From: Achatina immaculata
Lineage: Eukaryota > Mollusca > Gastropoda > Stylommatophora > Achatinidae
DNA: 64,000 bases
NCBI GenBank assembly: GCA_009760885.1
Contig: CM019713.1
Location: forward strand, 29,010,927 to 29,074,926
Reading direction: 5' to 3'
Positions 12,050-23,833 of this stretch are shown piece by piece. Numbering within the stretch: the first letter of the stretch is position 1; every line of letters begins with the position of its first letter. The notes under the pieces were generated by a model. It did no database searches. It worked only from the letters and a program-made list of their open reading frames with translations, and was not told the DNA's origin. A program made the translations under genes and the position numbers.

Positions 12050-13040
12050 CTTGTGCAATCCTTGGTGCTTCAAATCAGTTCAAATACTTTTCTTTTTCCA
12101 TGTCACTTGGTCAGTTGACAGATATTTTTCTCTTGGCCTTCCTCCCTTCCTTTTCCCCTTGAATTATTCAGTCATTACTAAGTTGGCTAACTTATGTCTC
12201 CTCAAGACATGTCAAAGAAATGTTGACTGTCTTTTTCTTGTAACTTTAACTAGTTTCCATTGTTCTTTGAGGACTTCTTTGCTTTTCTGTCTGTATGGGG
12301 CATTTGTTAAATCTTTCTTCAGAACTAAATCTCTGATCTTTCTTGCTTCCAATTTCTTGTGATTTTTGTTTGTTTGTTTGTTAATACAAATTGTCCAAGT
12401 TTCACAACCACATAGCAATATTGGTTCTATATAGCAATTTAATACTCTTTTTCTCACTTTTTAGGGACATCATATTAGTATCTTCTTTGTGCCATAAAAA
12501 GCTGGTTTACACCATTTGTGATTTTATTTCATTTGTGTACTTGCTATCAACTGCTATTGTTGTTCCGAGGTAAATGAATTTATTTACTTCTGTATGTGTC
12601 TTCCCATGTGAAAGGCTGGTGCATTTTGGTACATTTATTCTTTTTGATATTACCATTGTTTCCTTCTTGTTGCTGTTTAGCTCTAAACCTCTTTTATTTC
12701 TCTCTTCAATAATCTTGGTCACTAGTTTCTGCGAACTGCCTTCATTTTCTGCTATTAGAGTGGCATCACAGGCTTATCTCAGGTTGTTGATAATATGGCA
12801 TCCAATTTTTATTCCTTTCAAATTTTTAAACCCTTTAAATGTATAATGAGAATATATCGCACCTTTGTCTTACATGTCATTTTACAGTATATCCTGATAC
12901 TCACCTATGTCATTGTTCTGCTTGTCTTTGATTCCAGTACATATTCTTAACTCTTTGTATCTTTTGTGACGTGTCCTGTGTGGTTTTTGTACCCCTCAGA
13001 AGGCCATTCACCACTCAGTGCGATGACAGTTTGTAGCTCT
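12050..13040 (-). mobile_element. LINE-F RT fragment (3' part)
   Basis: Minus-strand frames with RGLELNSNKKETMVISKR, VNKFIYLGTTI and RKRVLNCYIEPILLCGCETW, the post-RT thumb region. It is continued at 14019-14290 beyond an inserted TTAA-flanked element. Decayed. Confidence 0.6.
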
Positions 13041-14018
13041 TTAATTTTGAAGATAATCAAAGTATACTTAAAACAAGCAACTGGACTTCCTTCTGGAATC
13101 CATTTGTCGACATGAGGCCCATGTTTCAGCTGAATTCAGAGCAGTTGTGTGTTAATTTAACGAGTTTATCATTGACGTTTATTGTTGCTAGGTTTTTGTT
13201 TATCAACAAATATGGCTTCCAGTGGTAGTTTATTTTGTCCAGAGCAGCGCATTTCTGCATTACAAGCTCAAAATTTAATTTAAAAATGTCTAGACTGCGG
13301 TGAAGAGAATGCAGTAGTAGAGATTTTTAATTTTCAGATACACGTAATGCTGATTCAGATGATAAGGATGTTTTTTTTTTTTTGGTCCAGCACCAAAACG
13401 TGCTAGAAGGGTAGCTGGTGGTACTACTTCTAAGCTTTTTGGTAGTACTAGCTGTAATATCACAGTAAGTAATGCTGGAGATTGTGTAATTTAAAAAATT
13501 AAATGTTGTAGAATGCTTCAAATTAAAAAAAAAAAACACAATGGCCTGTTTTCTGGTAAATATTAGTCACTGCCCACTCACTTGTTTTCATGTAAATACT
13601 TGGTGTTTTTAGTTTACTGTAAATGCATAATTAGTGTATGTTTTCACGTACATTTTGGAGGATATGTGAAGAAAAGGTGTTTGTGTACATTGTGATTCAT
13701 TTCAGAAATATCAGACTAACTACAGTGGATTAACTTGATGGGTAAGTGAAAAAAACATTGTTACAATTCCTTCATTTTCCATTCTTTCTTCTCAAGTTCC
13801 TAGCTCTTTTTTCTGTTGTATTCTTATAACATATTAATAATTTTATTAGAAAAACAAAATACATTTTTTCTTGTTTAAACTAATGTATAATACATCATAC
13901 TACAAATCAGATTATGCCTTTGTCATTCTTTTAAATATGACAACCATCCCATTCCACATCATGATATTTACCCCCATTGGTATTTTGAGGGAAAAACTCC
14001 CAGTATACAAAGAGTTAA
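13041..14018. mobile_element. piggyBac-like DNA element remnant (TTAA-flanked)
   Basis: Starts at TTAA (13041-13044) and ends at TTAA (14015-14018) inside LINE-F. The right ~165 bp (13855-14018) is homologous to 21815-21987. A plus-strand relic near 13212-13400 (SSGSLFCPEQR, then an Asp-rich segment) is compatible with a transposase N-terminus. No intact transposase. Confidence 0.55.
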
Positions 14019-14290
14019 TAATTTTCATGCCCTTATCATCTGTATTAATTTTTTCTAGCAGCTGCATCATATCTTCACATCTAACTTTGTCAAAAGCTTT
14101 AGTGTAATCAATAAAACACAAGCATAAATCTTTGTTTACTTCTTGAGATCATTCTATAGTGGTTCTTAATATAAAAATTGCATTACCTGCACTTTGCTCT
14201 GCTGGTCTTAAATAGATTTGCAAATCATGCTTCACAAATCTACTGAAGGCCAGTTCCACAGTGAGTGATGTTGGAGATGTATTTAAGGTC
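14019..14290 (-). mobile_element. LINE-F RT fragment (5' part)
   Basis: Minus strand encodes CFIDYTKAFDKVRCEDMMQL, the RT block with the first catalytic Asp. It belongs to the same LINE-F copy as 12050-13040. Confidence 0.6.
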
Positions 14291-14517
14291 ATCACATGCT
14301 GAAAGTTCGCACAAGCTCATAAGGTCACTTACGATGTCATAAAGTCACTATATTTTATTGTCATAGTTTCAGGAACTCAGTTTGCAGAAAGAGAAATTTA
14401 TTACTTAAAAAATGTATTACATACTTTTGATATAACTGTTAAAATGTTAAGCAATATCAGAAAATTTAATAAAATTAAAAATATTTATTGATTTTGCCAT
14501 TTAAAAAAAAATACAAC

Positions 14518-14701
14518 CTGTTGAGGTCAAAATCAGTTCTAGCTCTGGTGTCATAGGTCAGTGCTCCAATTCTCCACTGGCCAGAATTCACATCTAAGAG
14601 TGAAGTAAAATCCTTCACAAATGATTTCATCCAGGCAAATTCGCGGTTGCCTGCTGATGAATCCAGCATAAAAAGCAAGTCTCCTCCTGCATCAGTGACA
14701 C
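14518..14701 (-). CDS. VWA-6 exon 1 (degenerate MIDAS)
   Basis: A 184-nt exon with acceptor TTGTTTCACAG, encoding GVTDAGGDLLFMLDSSAGNR followed by an EFAWMKSFVKDFTSLL helix and WRIGALTYDTRARTDFDLN. The MIDAS loop reads DSSAG instead of DxSxS, losing the second Ser, and the usual Cys before the domain is absent. The donor is GTTGTA, weaker than the others in the gene. It ends at phase 2, the same intron site as in VWA-1. Confidence 0.82.
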
Positions 14702-15016
14702 CTGTGAAACAATTGAAAAACAAGCAGGCTGTATATTTTTATTTATTTATTTATTTATTTTGTATATTTCATCATGGCTGACATTTGAATCATTGTCTTT
14801 ATTTCACAGAAGAGCCTGCCCATTTCTTTTTAGTTTTTTTTTTCAATCTTCATTTTAATGATAATTAACAGCAAGAAGAAAATGGAATATAAGTGCAGGA
14901 AAATGTTTTAAAGAATGAAACAACAATACAACTCTTCAGAGAAATACTAACTCAGGTGAGAATTTAGTTCCATTACAGTGTAGGAAAATGAGAACTGTAA
15001 TTACTCATGCTAGACA

Positions 15017-15020
<4 letters not shown>

Positions 15021-15073
<53 letters not shown>
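15021..15073. repeat. (GAT)n microsatellite
   Basis: About 17-18 perfect GAT units in the intron upstream of VWA-6. The poly-Asp frame over it is an artefact of the repeat. Confidence 0.95.
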
Positions 15074-15074
<1 letters not shown>

Positions 15075-15179
15075 TGCTTAATTATGTTAACAATGTATTT
15101 TTGGGAGAAAAATTATTTCTTTCAGACAATCTACAAAAAAACAGCCCTGTTGAATGCCCCTAATGTACGCAGGAGATAT

Positions 15180-15345
15180 TTTGTTAATGTCCATGTTGTT
15201 CCTGACCTGTTGGCACACTAAGAAGAAGATGTCATTACTACAACACCTAGTCACCTTTTCTTTCCTATTTTCAGCAAAGTCAGGTACTTATTTTTACTGA
15301 CTGATTGACTGGTGTCTCTGGCCAGAGTTAAATCACTAAGTACTT
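15180..15345 (-). mobile_element. Partial SINE copy
   Basis: Resembles the body of the SINEs at 11205 and 18255 (GTTGGCACAC..., TAGTCACCTTTTCTTTCC, GGTACTTATTTTTACTGA, CTCTGGCCAGAG) but is diverged and lacks clear A/B boxes. Confidence 0.4.
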
Positions 15346-15419
15346 TGCTTCTCAAGACTCCAGTTTGTACATGTACATGGTAAATTTAACAGAAATGCAG
15401 GATTATTCTTTGTTCTTGT

Positions 15420-15665
15420 TATATCTCCCTGGAACTGTGAGTAGGATGTTATTGTTTGTTTCTTTTGCAGTTAATGTGATGAAGGTACTGAAGCACAAGC
15501 ATTTTGCCAGATGGGAGTGGATTATAGTGGTTAATTTTTGCTGACCTACAGTGAGCTCCTTTGGCGGACTTCATCAGTACTGGGACTATATCAATACCTG
15601 CCCAATTAGCCAGACTTAACCTGTTATTGGTGGGGCACAAACGGAGAAGTACCTTGGACTGTATC
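15420..15665. repeat. Unclassified interspersed repeat (family H)
   Basis: About 240 bp diverged but colinear with 57490-57730: the block with GAAGGTACTGAAGCACA, a segment with GACTTCATCAGTACTGGGAC, the block ATTAGCCAGACTTAACCTGTTA and a GGGGCAC...GGAGAAG stretch. No coding frame. Confidence 0.45.
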
Positions 15666-16199
15666 TTCATCTCTGGTTATTATTTGATTCAGTGTAGCAT
15701 AGAAGGAAAAACGTAGTGCTGATCCACCACAGAGTTTTTCTTGCTGTTAAAGTTTCAGCCAATAGCTCCCTCATGCAGAAAAAATTCATCTTTCCCTGCT
15801 ACCATAGTCAAAGGACAGACATCCTTTAACACAGAAGAAAGTCTTTTGTGTCTTTTTTTAGAATACGCAAAATAGACTCTTACTTAGAGATTACCATTGT
15901 TGTTGACTGAAACTTTCACAACCTTCCTTCTAATTTTTCTGTACATCACCACCACATTCTTCATACAATCTGTACTAAAATATATAATAATCAGGCATTT
16001 CACTTAGACTCACCCTGTAGAAAGAATCACAGAACAAATCCATGGGGACTAAAGAGTGTGAATGAACAAATTTTATTTTAAAAAGGTGAAGAATTGAGTA
16101 CTCAGGTACAGTTGACTTTCTGTCCTCTATCATTCAACTTTCACTCTATTCCAGACAATCTACATCAGTTAACTCATTTTACATCAATTAACTTACTCA

Positions 16200-17131
16200 G
16201 GTGTGACCAGTAAGTAATAAGACTTATTTTATTCAGCCAATCAGCAAGGCTGGGGGGGGCGGATTCTCAGGGTCTGAAGGTTAATGGGGGATGTTAGATT
16301 AAAGGGTCGATATCTTGTCATTTGGCTCTGAGCTTTTACAGAGTGCGAATCACTTGTGAAGTGGACAGCTGTTTAAATGTTGCAGAGGAGTGTCGAGCAG
16401 CAATAAAGTTTTGTGTTAAACTTGAAAAATCCATGACCAAGATGCTTGATATGATATATATATAGCCTATAGGAAGGATGCTTTATCAAAAGCACAAGAG
16501 TTTCAGTGGCACAAGATGTTCAACAAAAGAAGAGAGAGTATCGGGGATAAACAACACACAGGTCGCCAATTAAATGTGCAAAATTGAAGATGAAATCGAT
16601 GTTCATTGTCTTTTTTTTTACTCTAAAGGTGTTGCCCTTAAGGAATTCATACCACCCAGACACATAGTCAACGCAGCATTTTATGTGGAAGTGCTTAAAT
16701 GGCTGAAGAACAGAGTCACACAAGTCCGCCCAGAGATCACCAACACCTGGGTTCTTCACCACAATAATGTGCCAAGCCATGCATCGCTGCTAGTGAGAGA
16801 GTTTCTGGTGAAACAACCGTGGCAATGCTGTGTCAACCTCCATACAGCCCAGACTTGGCCCCAGCTGACTTCTTTTTTTGTTTCCCCAGCTCAAACCCAG
16901 CTTGAAAGGCCACGACTCTGGGACTGTTAATGATGTGCAAGCTGCTGTGACAAGTGCTTTGAAGGAGATTCCTGTTCAAGACTTCCAAGCAAGCTATGAT
17001 GCATGGCAGAACCACTGGGAACAGTGTATTGATTCTCAAGGATATTATTTCAAGGAATTTTAAGTATATGTAAGTATACCTTGAACAAATCAATGTTTAT
17101 GGAATCAATCTCATTACTTACTGGACATACT
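16200..17131 (+). mobile_element. mariner-like transposon, inactive
   Basis: Terminal inverted repeats CCAGTAAGTAATAAGAC (left, from 16207) and, on the opposite strand, CCAGTAAGTAATGAGAT (right). The transposase is decayed: a helix-turn-helix region near 16390-16440 (AIKFCVKLEKSMTKMLDM), then WVLHHNNVPSHASLL where the second catalytic Asp of the mariner HDN is Asn, then a frameshift, SPDLAPADFFLFPQLKP, and the C-terminal helix ending GYYFKEF at 17063. About 0.93 kb, so also internally deleted (typical 1.3 kb). Confidence 0.75.
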
Positions 17132-17288
17132 TTGTACATCAGTGAACTGAAGTAAGGGTCTTATTAGAGAAAGAATTAGCCCAAAAAAATATATTAAACA
17201 TTTGTACCCCACAAGCAACATTAATTTATTCAAGGATAACTAAATTCTAAAGGTAAGCTAAGATTACTAGAAACAGAAAGTACATTAC

Positions 17289-17324
17289 CTGGTATTGGTC
17301 TTGGTGGTGGGACAGTGAATCTTC
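17289..17324 (-). CDS. Linker exon 5
   Basis: The shortest linker, 36 nt, acceptor TTTTTTCCTCAG, donor GTAATG, phase 1/1, encoding RFTVPPPRPIP. It joins VWA-5 to VWA-6 in frame. Confidence 0.72.
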
Positions 17325-17644
17325 CTGAGGAAAAAACAAATCAGTTTAGTTTCATAGTGTACCATGAAGAAGAAAAATAGAAAGATGGAGACTGTAACTA
17401 AGACACAGGGATATCTGCTACCATTTTATAGAAATTTAGTAAATAGGGAACAACAAGGTTCGCCCATAATAATGTTATAGAGCACAATGATGTAGTATTA
17501 GCTGTGAAAAAATACAATTCAACTAAAGAGATGAAAAAAAAAAAGAAATCTGTTAAGAGAATGACCTTTACTTCACCACAGATTCTGGTAGGATGAGCAA
17601 CTGCCTGTTAAGAGAAAGCAACATGCTATCCATTTGGCCATCCT

Positions 17645-17940
17645 GGATTTATCAAAGGGTAAACCAAAACTGACATACAAGTATATCTGTCACTACCATG
17701 TAGAAAGAAATGGATCAAGGATAGGCCAAATCTAACATACATATATATCTGTTACTACCATACTGGAATAAATGGATCAAGGGGTAGTCCAAAATTGGCA
17801 TAAATGTATGTCTGTCACTACTATCTAGAAAGAAATGGGTCAAGGGGTAGGCCAAAACTGACATACAAGTTTATGTACCACCACTGCATAGAAGCAGCTG
17901 GGTCAAGAGGAAAGCCAGAACTGAGTCACATGGGTATCTA
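17645..17940. repeat. 62-bp minisatellite
   Basis: About 4.7 imperfect copies of a ~62-bp unit containing AATGGATCAAGGGGTAG, CAAAACTGACATACAAG and ATATCTGTCACTACCAT. Intronic. Confidence 0.75.
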
Positions 17941-17999
17941 CAGTGCAAGTTGGAGATATTACTGCAACAGCTATGAGGACTGGAAAGAACATGTAAAAG

Positions 18000-18155
18000 A
18001 TTAAACCTACTTTAAGAAAAACAGTCTGATGAGATGATGTGAGAGAAGATCGTCAACTGAGCTAACGGCCTGCATGAAGGACCAGGTACTCTGGAGAAGC
18101 GTAATAGCCAACACCAGTCTGCATGGCACCTAATGATGATGATGACTTTAAGAAT
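18000..18155 (+). mobile_element. LINE-F 3' tail
   Basis: Matches the inverted sequence of 51411-51540 (CAGTCTGATGAGATG, CTCTGGAGAAGCGTAATAGC, GCATGGCACCTAATGATG) and ends in a short GAT repeat, the LINE-F tail. Confidence 0.65.
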
Positions 18156-18254
18156 GGTTCTGCATAAGAGCAATATGGCATCTAAATAGACATAGTATCT
18201 CAGTGTTTTATATCTGAAAGGCCAAAAAGGTAAGGTAAAGATAACCTTGTTATA

Positions 18255-18480
18255 TCATGTAGGGGATATGGTAGTGTCCATATTTCTTTTTTGGACTTGT
18301 CAGCGCACTTGAGGATGAAGTGGTTCATGTTACATCTGGTCACCTTTCCTTCCCAAGTTTTAGAAAATGCAGATACTCATTTTTACAGCTGAGTAACTGG
18401 GGTCCCTACATATGGATTCGAACCATTGACTTCCACCATGAGGGACTAGTGCATATCACTTTGCATTCAGATGCCTAAAA
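18255..18480 (-). mobile_element. tRNA-derived SINE copy
   Basis: The minus strand shows a B box AATGGTTCGAATCCATA preceded by a tRNA-like head, followed by the family core CAGTTACTCAGCTGTAAAAA and GAGTATCTGCA. Same family as 11205 and 61722. Confidence 0.65.
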
Positions 18481-18689
18481 AGTAAAAAGATCTAAATACA
18501 AACATGTTTTTTTTTTTACTGTGGCTGATTATGCTGATCAAATATTGGGAGAATTTGCAATGACAGAAACTGCTATGCAAAATAATACTCAGTAGCTTGC
18601 AATGGTAGCTTCAAGACTATCTTTAGAAATGTGAAGTACTGCAGATTACAGATGCCCCCTGACTTAAGATAAGTTTATGGTTTATGGCT

Positions 18690-19060
18690 TATGGCCTGGA
18701 TTATCATCACTGCACTCTAGACATGTCCATAGGTGCTCATATTCCCCCTCAACGTATCCATCAGTGTCCTGCAGCTGACAATGCCTGTCCTGTGTTGGTT
18801 CACAAGTCCTCTTGTGTGTCCAGAATGTCTATCGTTCCTGGCCATGCCATTCTGTACTCCCAGCTCTCTCAGTCTCAGCAGTGATGTGGATTCGCTGCTC
18901 TTGAAGTCCTCCACTCTGCCTATCTCTCAGAGTGCATTAACAATATCAGCTTGATCCAGCAGCTGCCTATCTATGATGATGGCAGAGCCAGCCAACCTAT
19001 CTGCTCTCTCATTTCCCTGGATGCCTGCCTGCCTACAAATAATATGAAGGTGACTCTGTA
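18690..19060 (-). mobile_element. LINE-G RNase H C-terminal fragment
   Basis: Minus-strand frame with GIQGNERADRLAGSA (end of RNase H), LLDQADIVNAL, SSESTSLLRLRELGVQNGMA and a Zn-knuckle-like LECS end near 18715. Frame interrupted once. 5' truncated. Confidence 0.6.
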
Positions 19061-19678
19061 GATCATGATGAGGTTATGTTCTGAAGAACTCATCCTAAGC
19101 TGTGCTGCATCTACAGTCAGTATAACATATCATGCACTGACTGATGAATCCATCAGCACAAAAGATAAATACAATTCTGTGCATAATATATCAGTATATA
19201 GTGCAGAAGCTCACAAAACAAAGCAGTATGGATCTCATGTTTCATAATTTCAGTGTTTTTCTTTGTGCAAAGAGAGATTCACTGACTTGATTACTTTACC
19301 AATTCAATGTAGCAGTGATCTTCATGCTGTCACCTTTTTCTTTTCAAATATGAAAAATAATTATGTACAGGTAGTCATCAGATTCAAGAGTTTTTTAAAA
19401 AAAGTCTAATCCTACTGTTGGATAAAAAGAAACAGATGTCATACAAAAAGTTGTATTTTGCACTTCCTTTCCTGGAAAATAATGCAAAACCTATTTTTAA
19501 CTTTTATGGTCATTTACAATTTTAAAATTTTCACCAGCAGAATAAATGATATGGACAACTGTGGTTTGTTTTTTTTTTTAATTAAAAAAAAAATATGTAT
19601 ACAGCCAACAACATGAAAGAGTTAAATATTATTCACATAGTACAGTTTCAAAACCTTCACACTTTCATATTTTCTTAC
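19061..19678. other. Intron, nothing recognised
   Basis: AT-rich intron sequence downstream of VWA-5; no exon or known repeat seen. Confidence 0.4.
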
Positions 19679-19894
19679 TTGGACAAGCTGAGGCAAAGAT
19701 GATTTCATCAATATTCTGGAGTTCATCAAAGTTAGAAACTTTAAAACTGTTCACACTTGCAGGTGGTGAAGCAATGGCTTCAATTTCATGATAGTCACTT
19801 AGGCCAACACCAACGCAGTAAATATGAATGCCATCTTCGTGAGCTCGCTGAGCATTTGGAATTGTTTGTTCAGGGTTGATTGTAGAGACACCAT
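19679..19894 (-). CDS. VWA-5 exon 3
   Basis: A 216-nt exon starting within the Asp-Gly of the MIDAS: DGVSTINPEQTIPNAQRAHE, then DGIHIYCVGVGLSDYHEIEA, then FKVSNFDELQNIDEIIFASA followed by Cys-Pro-Ser, which carries the closing Cys. Acceptor TTTTTTCTAACAG, donor GTAAGA. Together with the two preceding exons it gives a domain of normal VWA length with an intact MIDAS. Confidence 0.88.
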
Positions 19895-20189
19895 CTGTTA
19901 GAAAAAATAAGTGTATATATATGTCAGGTATTTCTTAAGTCCATTATTCCTTGAGTTCAGAGCACAGATGAAAACCAGACACAGCCAACTGGAGAATAAA
20001 TTGTGGAGATTTAAAGTTAAACCAAATATCTGGAAACAGGCTATATTACAACAATCTGTCAGGCATGAGAAGGTTTTATATGGTCTCAGTTGTGGTGGGC
20101 CTTACAGGGATGTTTCTGCATAGCAAATAATGAGAAGAGGATTGTCCTATCTTCTTGTGTATGCCTCATGACATAATGTAATCCATGAC

Positions 20190-20590
20190 AGAATGTTCAT
20201 TCATTCATTTACATGCCCCTTGCAGAACTTTGCCTCCTTAACAGCACTCCTGTAGGCCTCTCAGTTGTGAGCAAGATGGCTTGCTGCTGATGCATCCATT
20301 CACAGATCATCAACGTCTTGCAGCCATCTTTGCCTTGGTCTTCCTCTCTTTCTCTTTCCCATTATGTACCCTTTCGAGACGGTCTTCTCTAGATTATCAT
20401 TACATTTAATGTGTCCAAAATATTTAAGTTTTCTCTCTTTAATCCACTTCACTAGCCAGCCTTCTCCAATATTAAGTTCTTGTAGTATGAATATATTTGT
20501 TCTTTTTTGTGTCCATGATATTTGAAGAACTTTTCTGTAGCATTTACATTCAAAGGCATTTACGTGTTTCTCAGCTGTTTTGTTAAGTGG
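20190..20590 (-). mobile_element. LINE-D 3' tail
   Basis: Minus-strand LINE-D C-terminus, aligned with 6946-7340 and 25590-25980, starting at a TTCA repeat. Heavily truncated (about 400 bp). Confidence 0.75.
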
Positions 20591-20599
20591 TTGTAACAG

Positions 20600-21054
20600 A
20601 ATATTATTACTGTTAAACGTAAGACAAAAGTGTTTCTGTTCTCATAATGTCTGAAAAATAGCAATAGAAAATAGTTCCTAAAAGGTTTATATGAAAGGTG
20701 CTCTATAAGTCTTAGTACAGTTTTAAATTATATAACTTCAGGTGATAAATATCATAATCTTATAATAAAATTTAATTTGAAAGTTTGTTTCAACACTGGA
20801 ATGTTCATTCAGTATTAATCAGTTTAGTTCAAAATTTAAAGAGATTTTTAAAATCATTTTTAGACTATCCTACTCAACAAAGAACAAAATAGAACAAAAA
20901 ACTATTTTGTTTGCTTCAGTTAGATGAACCCAAGTCCACAACATGAGAAGAAAATGTACTTCTCGATATGGGAAGTTTAAAGTTTAAATTTTCCCACTAT
21001 GTGCACTAAAGAATTTCTAGTAACAATAGAATCATAAAGTTTCAGTAAACCAGT
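20600..21054. other. Intron, nothing recognised
   Basis: AT-rich sequence without recognisable exon or element. Confidence 0.4.
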
Positions 21055-21686
21055 TTAACTGTTTCCACTCGTTCGAGCCCCATGAGGATCTTTGTGGTAT
21101 GGGCTATTCCACCCTTGAGAGCCCTATACGGCTTCGGAGTTTCTTTCATTGAAAACACAATGTTACTTTTCATTTAACCAGTTAGAACTCTTCTGAATTC
21201 AAAGTTAAACTAATGTTTTAAGCATGTGGGATAAAGATGCCAATTTGGATACATAGATAGTGGGGTAAAATTCAAGTTTATTTTGAGATTGAGTGGTAGA
21301 ATGGTCACACCGACCGCTAGACCTAGCTTACTATATGTGTTTCTCGTAGCTGTAGATCTTTTAGATTTATTGGATGTCACAAATATAAAATAGATTTTAT
21401 TGCTCAGCCCTAAAATTTGTTTAGCGCCAAAAAATCATTCCACCGTTTCACACCAGTTTTTTTCTTTTCTTTGTTTTTTTATGACAAATAACTTCGTTTA
21501 TGGAATCTTCATTCATTTCCACTTATTTTAATGTGTGATACACACGTGGTGATCATGGAATTAATTTGGTACAATAACTTTTACACAGGGACCCCCTTCT
21601 CCATAATGTCCGCACCCTTCTCCAAAATGTCTGCGTCGTCAGAAACTAAGGAACATTTTGGAAGTAGCGCAAGCGAAAAGAGTTAA
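21055..21686. mobile_element. TTAA-flanked non-autonomous element
   Basis: TTAA at 21055-21058 and 21683-21686, with inverted ends TTAACTGTTTCCACTCG and, on the other strand, TTAACTCTTTTCGCTTG. No transposase frame. Likely a piggyBac-type MITE; ends resemble those at 3496 and 22544. Confidence 0.5.
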
Positions 21687-21814
21687 ATAAAACAATTTCA
21701 GGAGGTCTTGCATTATCAATTCTTTTTTTAAATAAAAGTCAATGGTCAATGCCAAAAGGCTTATTTGGCAGTGCTTCAGAATGTTCTATATTAACAACAT
21801 ACTAACATTTCTAT

Positions 21815-21987
21815 TATAAAAACAAAATACAACTTTTTATGTTTAAACTGATGTATAATATGTCATATTGCATATCAGGCTTTGTCTTTGTGATGCATTT
21901 AAATGTGACAACCATCCCATTCCACTTTATGAAATTTACCACCCTTGGTCCTTTGATGTAAAACCCTCCCTGTGTAGTGAGAATTAA
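21815..21987. mobile_element. Right-end fragment of a piggyBac-like element
   Basis: Colinear with 13855-14018 (GACAACCATCCCATTCCAC, TATAATATGTCAT-like block, GGTCCTTTGATGTAAAA). Only the terminal ~170 bp is recognised. Confidence 0.45.
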
Positions 21988-22543
21988 AACTGGATGATTA
22001 CATCTTGTAAATATTTATATATCTTCAGCAAGACTGAGTACACTGCTATTAGGGTTTGTGCATGCAGAAATTTCTCAGACTAATGAATTCATAAAAGGTT
22101 GCTTGGTTGCCTAAGTCACTTGTTCTGTCATCACTGAATATTTTATTGTGATATGTCAAAAGCACTGTTTTTGCACCAAAGCCTAATTTTTTCATCTAGG
22201 ATTATAAATATAATTCAGCTACTGAGCAGCAGCAGATGAATATTCTAACAAAGTTTGAAAATTCACTAGAACAGTGAATTATGAATCATGAAAGTTATAT
22301 TGCAGGTCAAAAAGAAAAATCTGTGCTGCTTTAACCCACAAACAATGCAAACATTCTACACATGTTTTTGTAATCAAACGTTACAGTCTTTTGTTTTGTT
22401 TATTTTTTTTTTTACTGAGAATGACATAATGATAAAAATGTAAATAAATTTAATATTCCCAGCAGTTCTAATTTCCAACTCTCAACCACTGAATGAAGTC
22501 ATCTGACAGCAGTTATTCTACTTTTCATGTATCAAAAATCCCT

Positions 22544-23375
22544 TTAACTCTTTCCATGCCGGAGGAAGAAACACGGACGTGTAGTGGAGTGCCAGAGTAA
22601 AAGCGCAGGTCTTAATATGTTAGGGGGTATAGTTATAAAATGGAATGGAAAACAGTACTTTCATGTACTTCCGTATACTTATTATGTTTCAAAGTATAAC
22701 TAAATGAATGAAAATTTCATAAATGCAGAGTTTTTTAGGAAAAAAGAAGTAATGTGATGTTTTTAGACAATGATTGTGCCCAGCTCACCATCAGCGAGGT
22801 CTAGATATGCACTACTTACCATCTGAGATGTCTAGATCTACTTGTCGATCTCGTATTGTGATTCTGTGTTGCATTCTCACTAAATTAATGTCTGAAATAA
22901 CCTCCTAACTACTTCTCCAGTCGTCTAAATATGTCTACATCTACTTGAGATACATTCAAGAGCAGCGGGGTGGTCACAAGCCATGTCCATACCCCTATCT
23001 ACGTCGTCAAAAATTGAAAAATTTCCATGTTTCTCGTCCTTTTTCTCGCTCAGCATCTAAGGACTCTTTCACCATTTTGAAAAGTGTCACCGGAAACGCG
23101 GATGAAATATGTACAATCTAAATGTTACACTGGTTGTTTTATTGATTGATTGATTGATTGATCTTTATTTCAAAAGGGTTAAGAATTGGCCACGCAGGCC
23201 CGTCTGACATTCTGCCCTTTATCATATATCTTTCACTCTATTCCAGACATTCTACAAATATGCTGTTCATATAACAAACATAACTAACAAACCAAGCGTA
23301 AAAAAATTTACGCCTGGTAAGCAACGGGGGTACAGGCAGCATAAAAAATTTGACGCCTGGCATGGAAAGAGTTAA
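22544..23375. mobile_element. TTAA-flanked piggyBac-type MITE
   Basis: TTAA target duplications at 22544-22547 and 23372-23375 with well-matched inverted ends TTAACTCTTTCCATGCC (left) and GGCATGGAAAGAGTTAA (right). It contains a TGAT repeat at 23141-23160 followed by ~100 bp (TTTCACTCTATTCCAGACA) also present at 16085-16170. No transposase frame. Confidence 0.75.
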
Positions 23376-23559
23376 ACATTACATGGTGGAACAGGAAATA
23401 AAAATTCAGTAAATAAACTTTCAGACAATGTTCTTTGTAAAGTAAGTAATATTTATATATTTATTTTACATAAATTTTATGTTATATTTATTATATGAAG
23501 AAAACTGTCATAATATTTTTAGGATGTAAAATAAGAACTGCTGTGCAGGTAGGATTTAC

Positions 23560-23833
23560 CTGTTAGTACAATAGCAATATTGGGCACATCTGGTCTGTCC
23601 CCATTGACCGGTGTGAACATAACATTTCTCATGACATCCAGGGCCGCAGCTGTGTTGGTGACACCATATCTATATGGAATCCTGTCCACAGCATTAAGGA
23701 TATCACGTAATCTAGAGTATGTGTTGAGTTGAAAGATTTGGTACACTTCATCACTGTACAAGGTTATGCCAACCCTAACATTTCCTGAATCTATCTCAGC
23801 TTTGCTCAGCAAATCTTTCACGAAGGATAGCAC
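23560..23833 (-). CDS. VWA-5 exon 2
   Basis: A 274-nt exon, phase 0 in, phase 1 out, between CCTATTTCACAG and GTAAATC. It encodes VLSFVKDLLSKAEIDSGNVR and onwards through VGITLYSDEVYQIFQLN, YGVTNTAAALDVM (MIDAS Thr) and NGDRPDVPNIAIVLT. The split codon at its end completes the final MIDAS Asp with exon 3. Confidence 0.9.

Noticed and set aside
14988..15221. Poly-Asp protein
   Set aside because: The frame is a GAT microsatellite read through; intronic, no splice context.
17555..17600. Additional linker exon with AACAG acceptor and GTAAAG donor
   Set aside because: The frame demanded by neighbouring phases contains a TGA; other frames do not fit.
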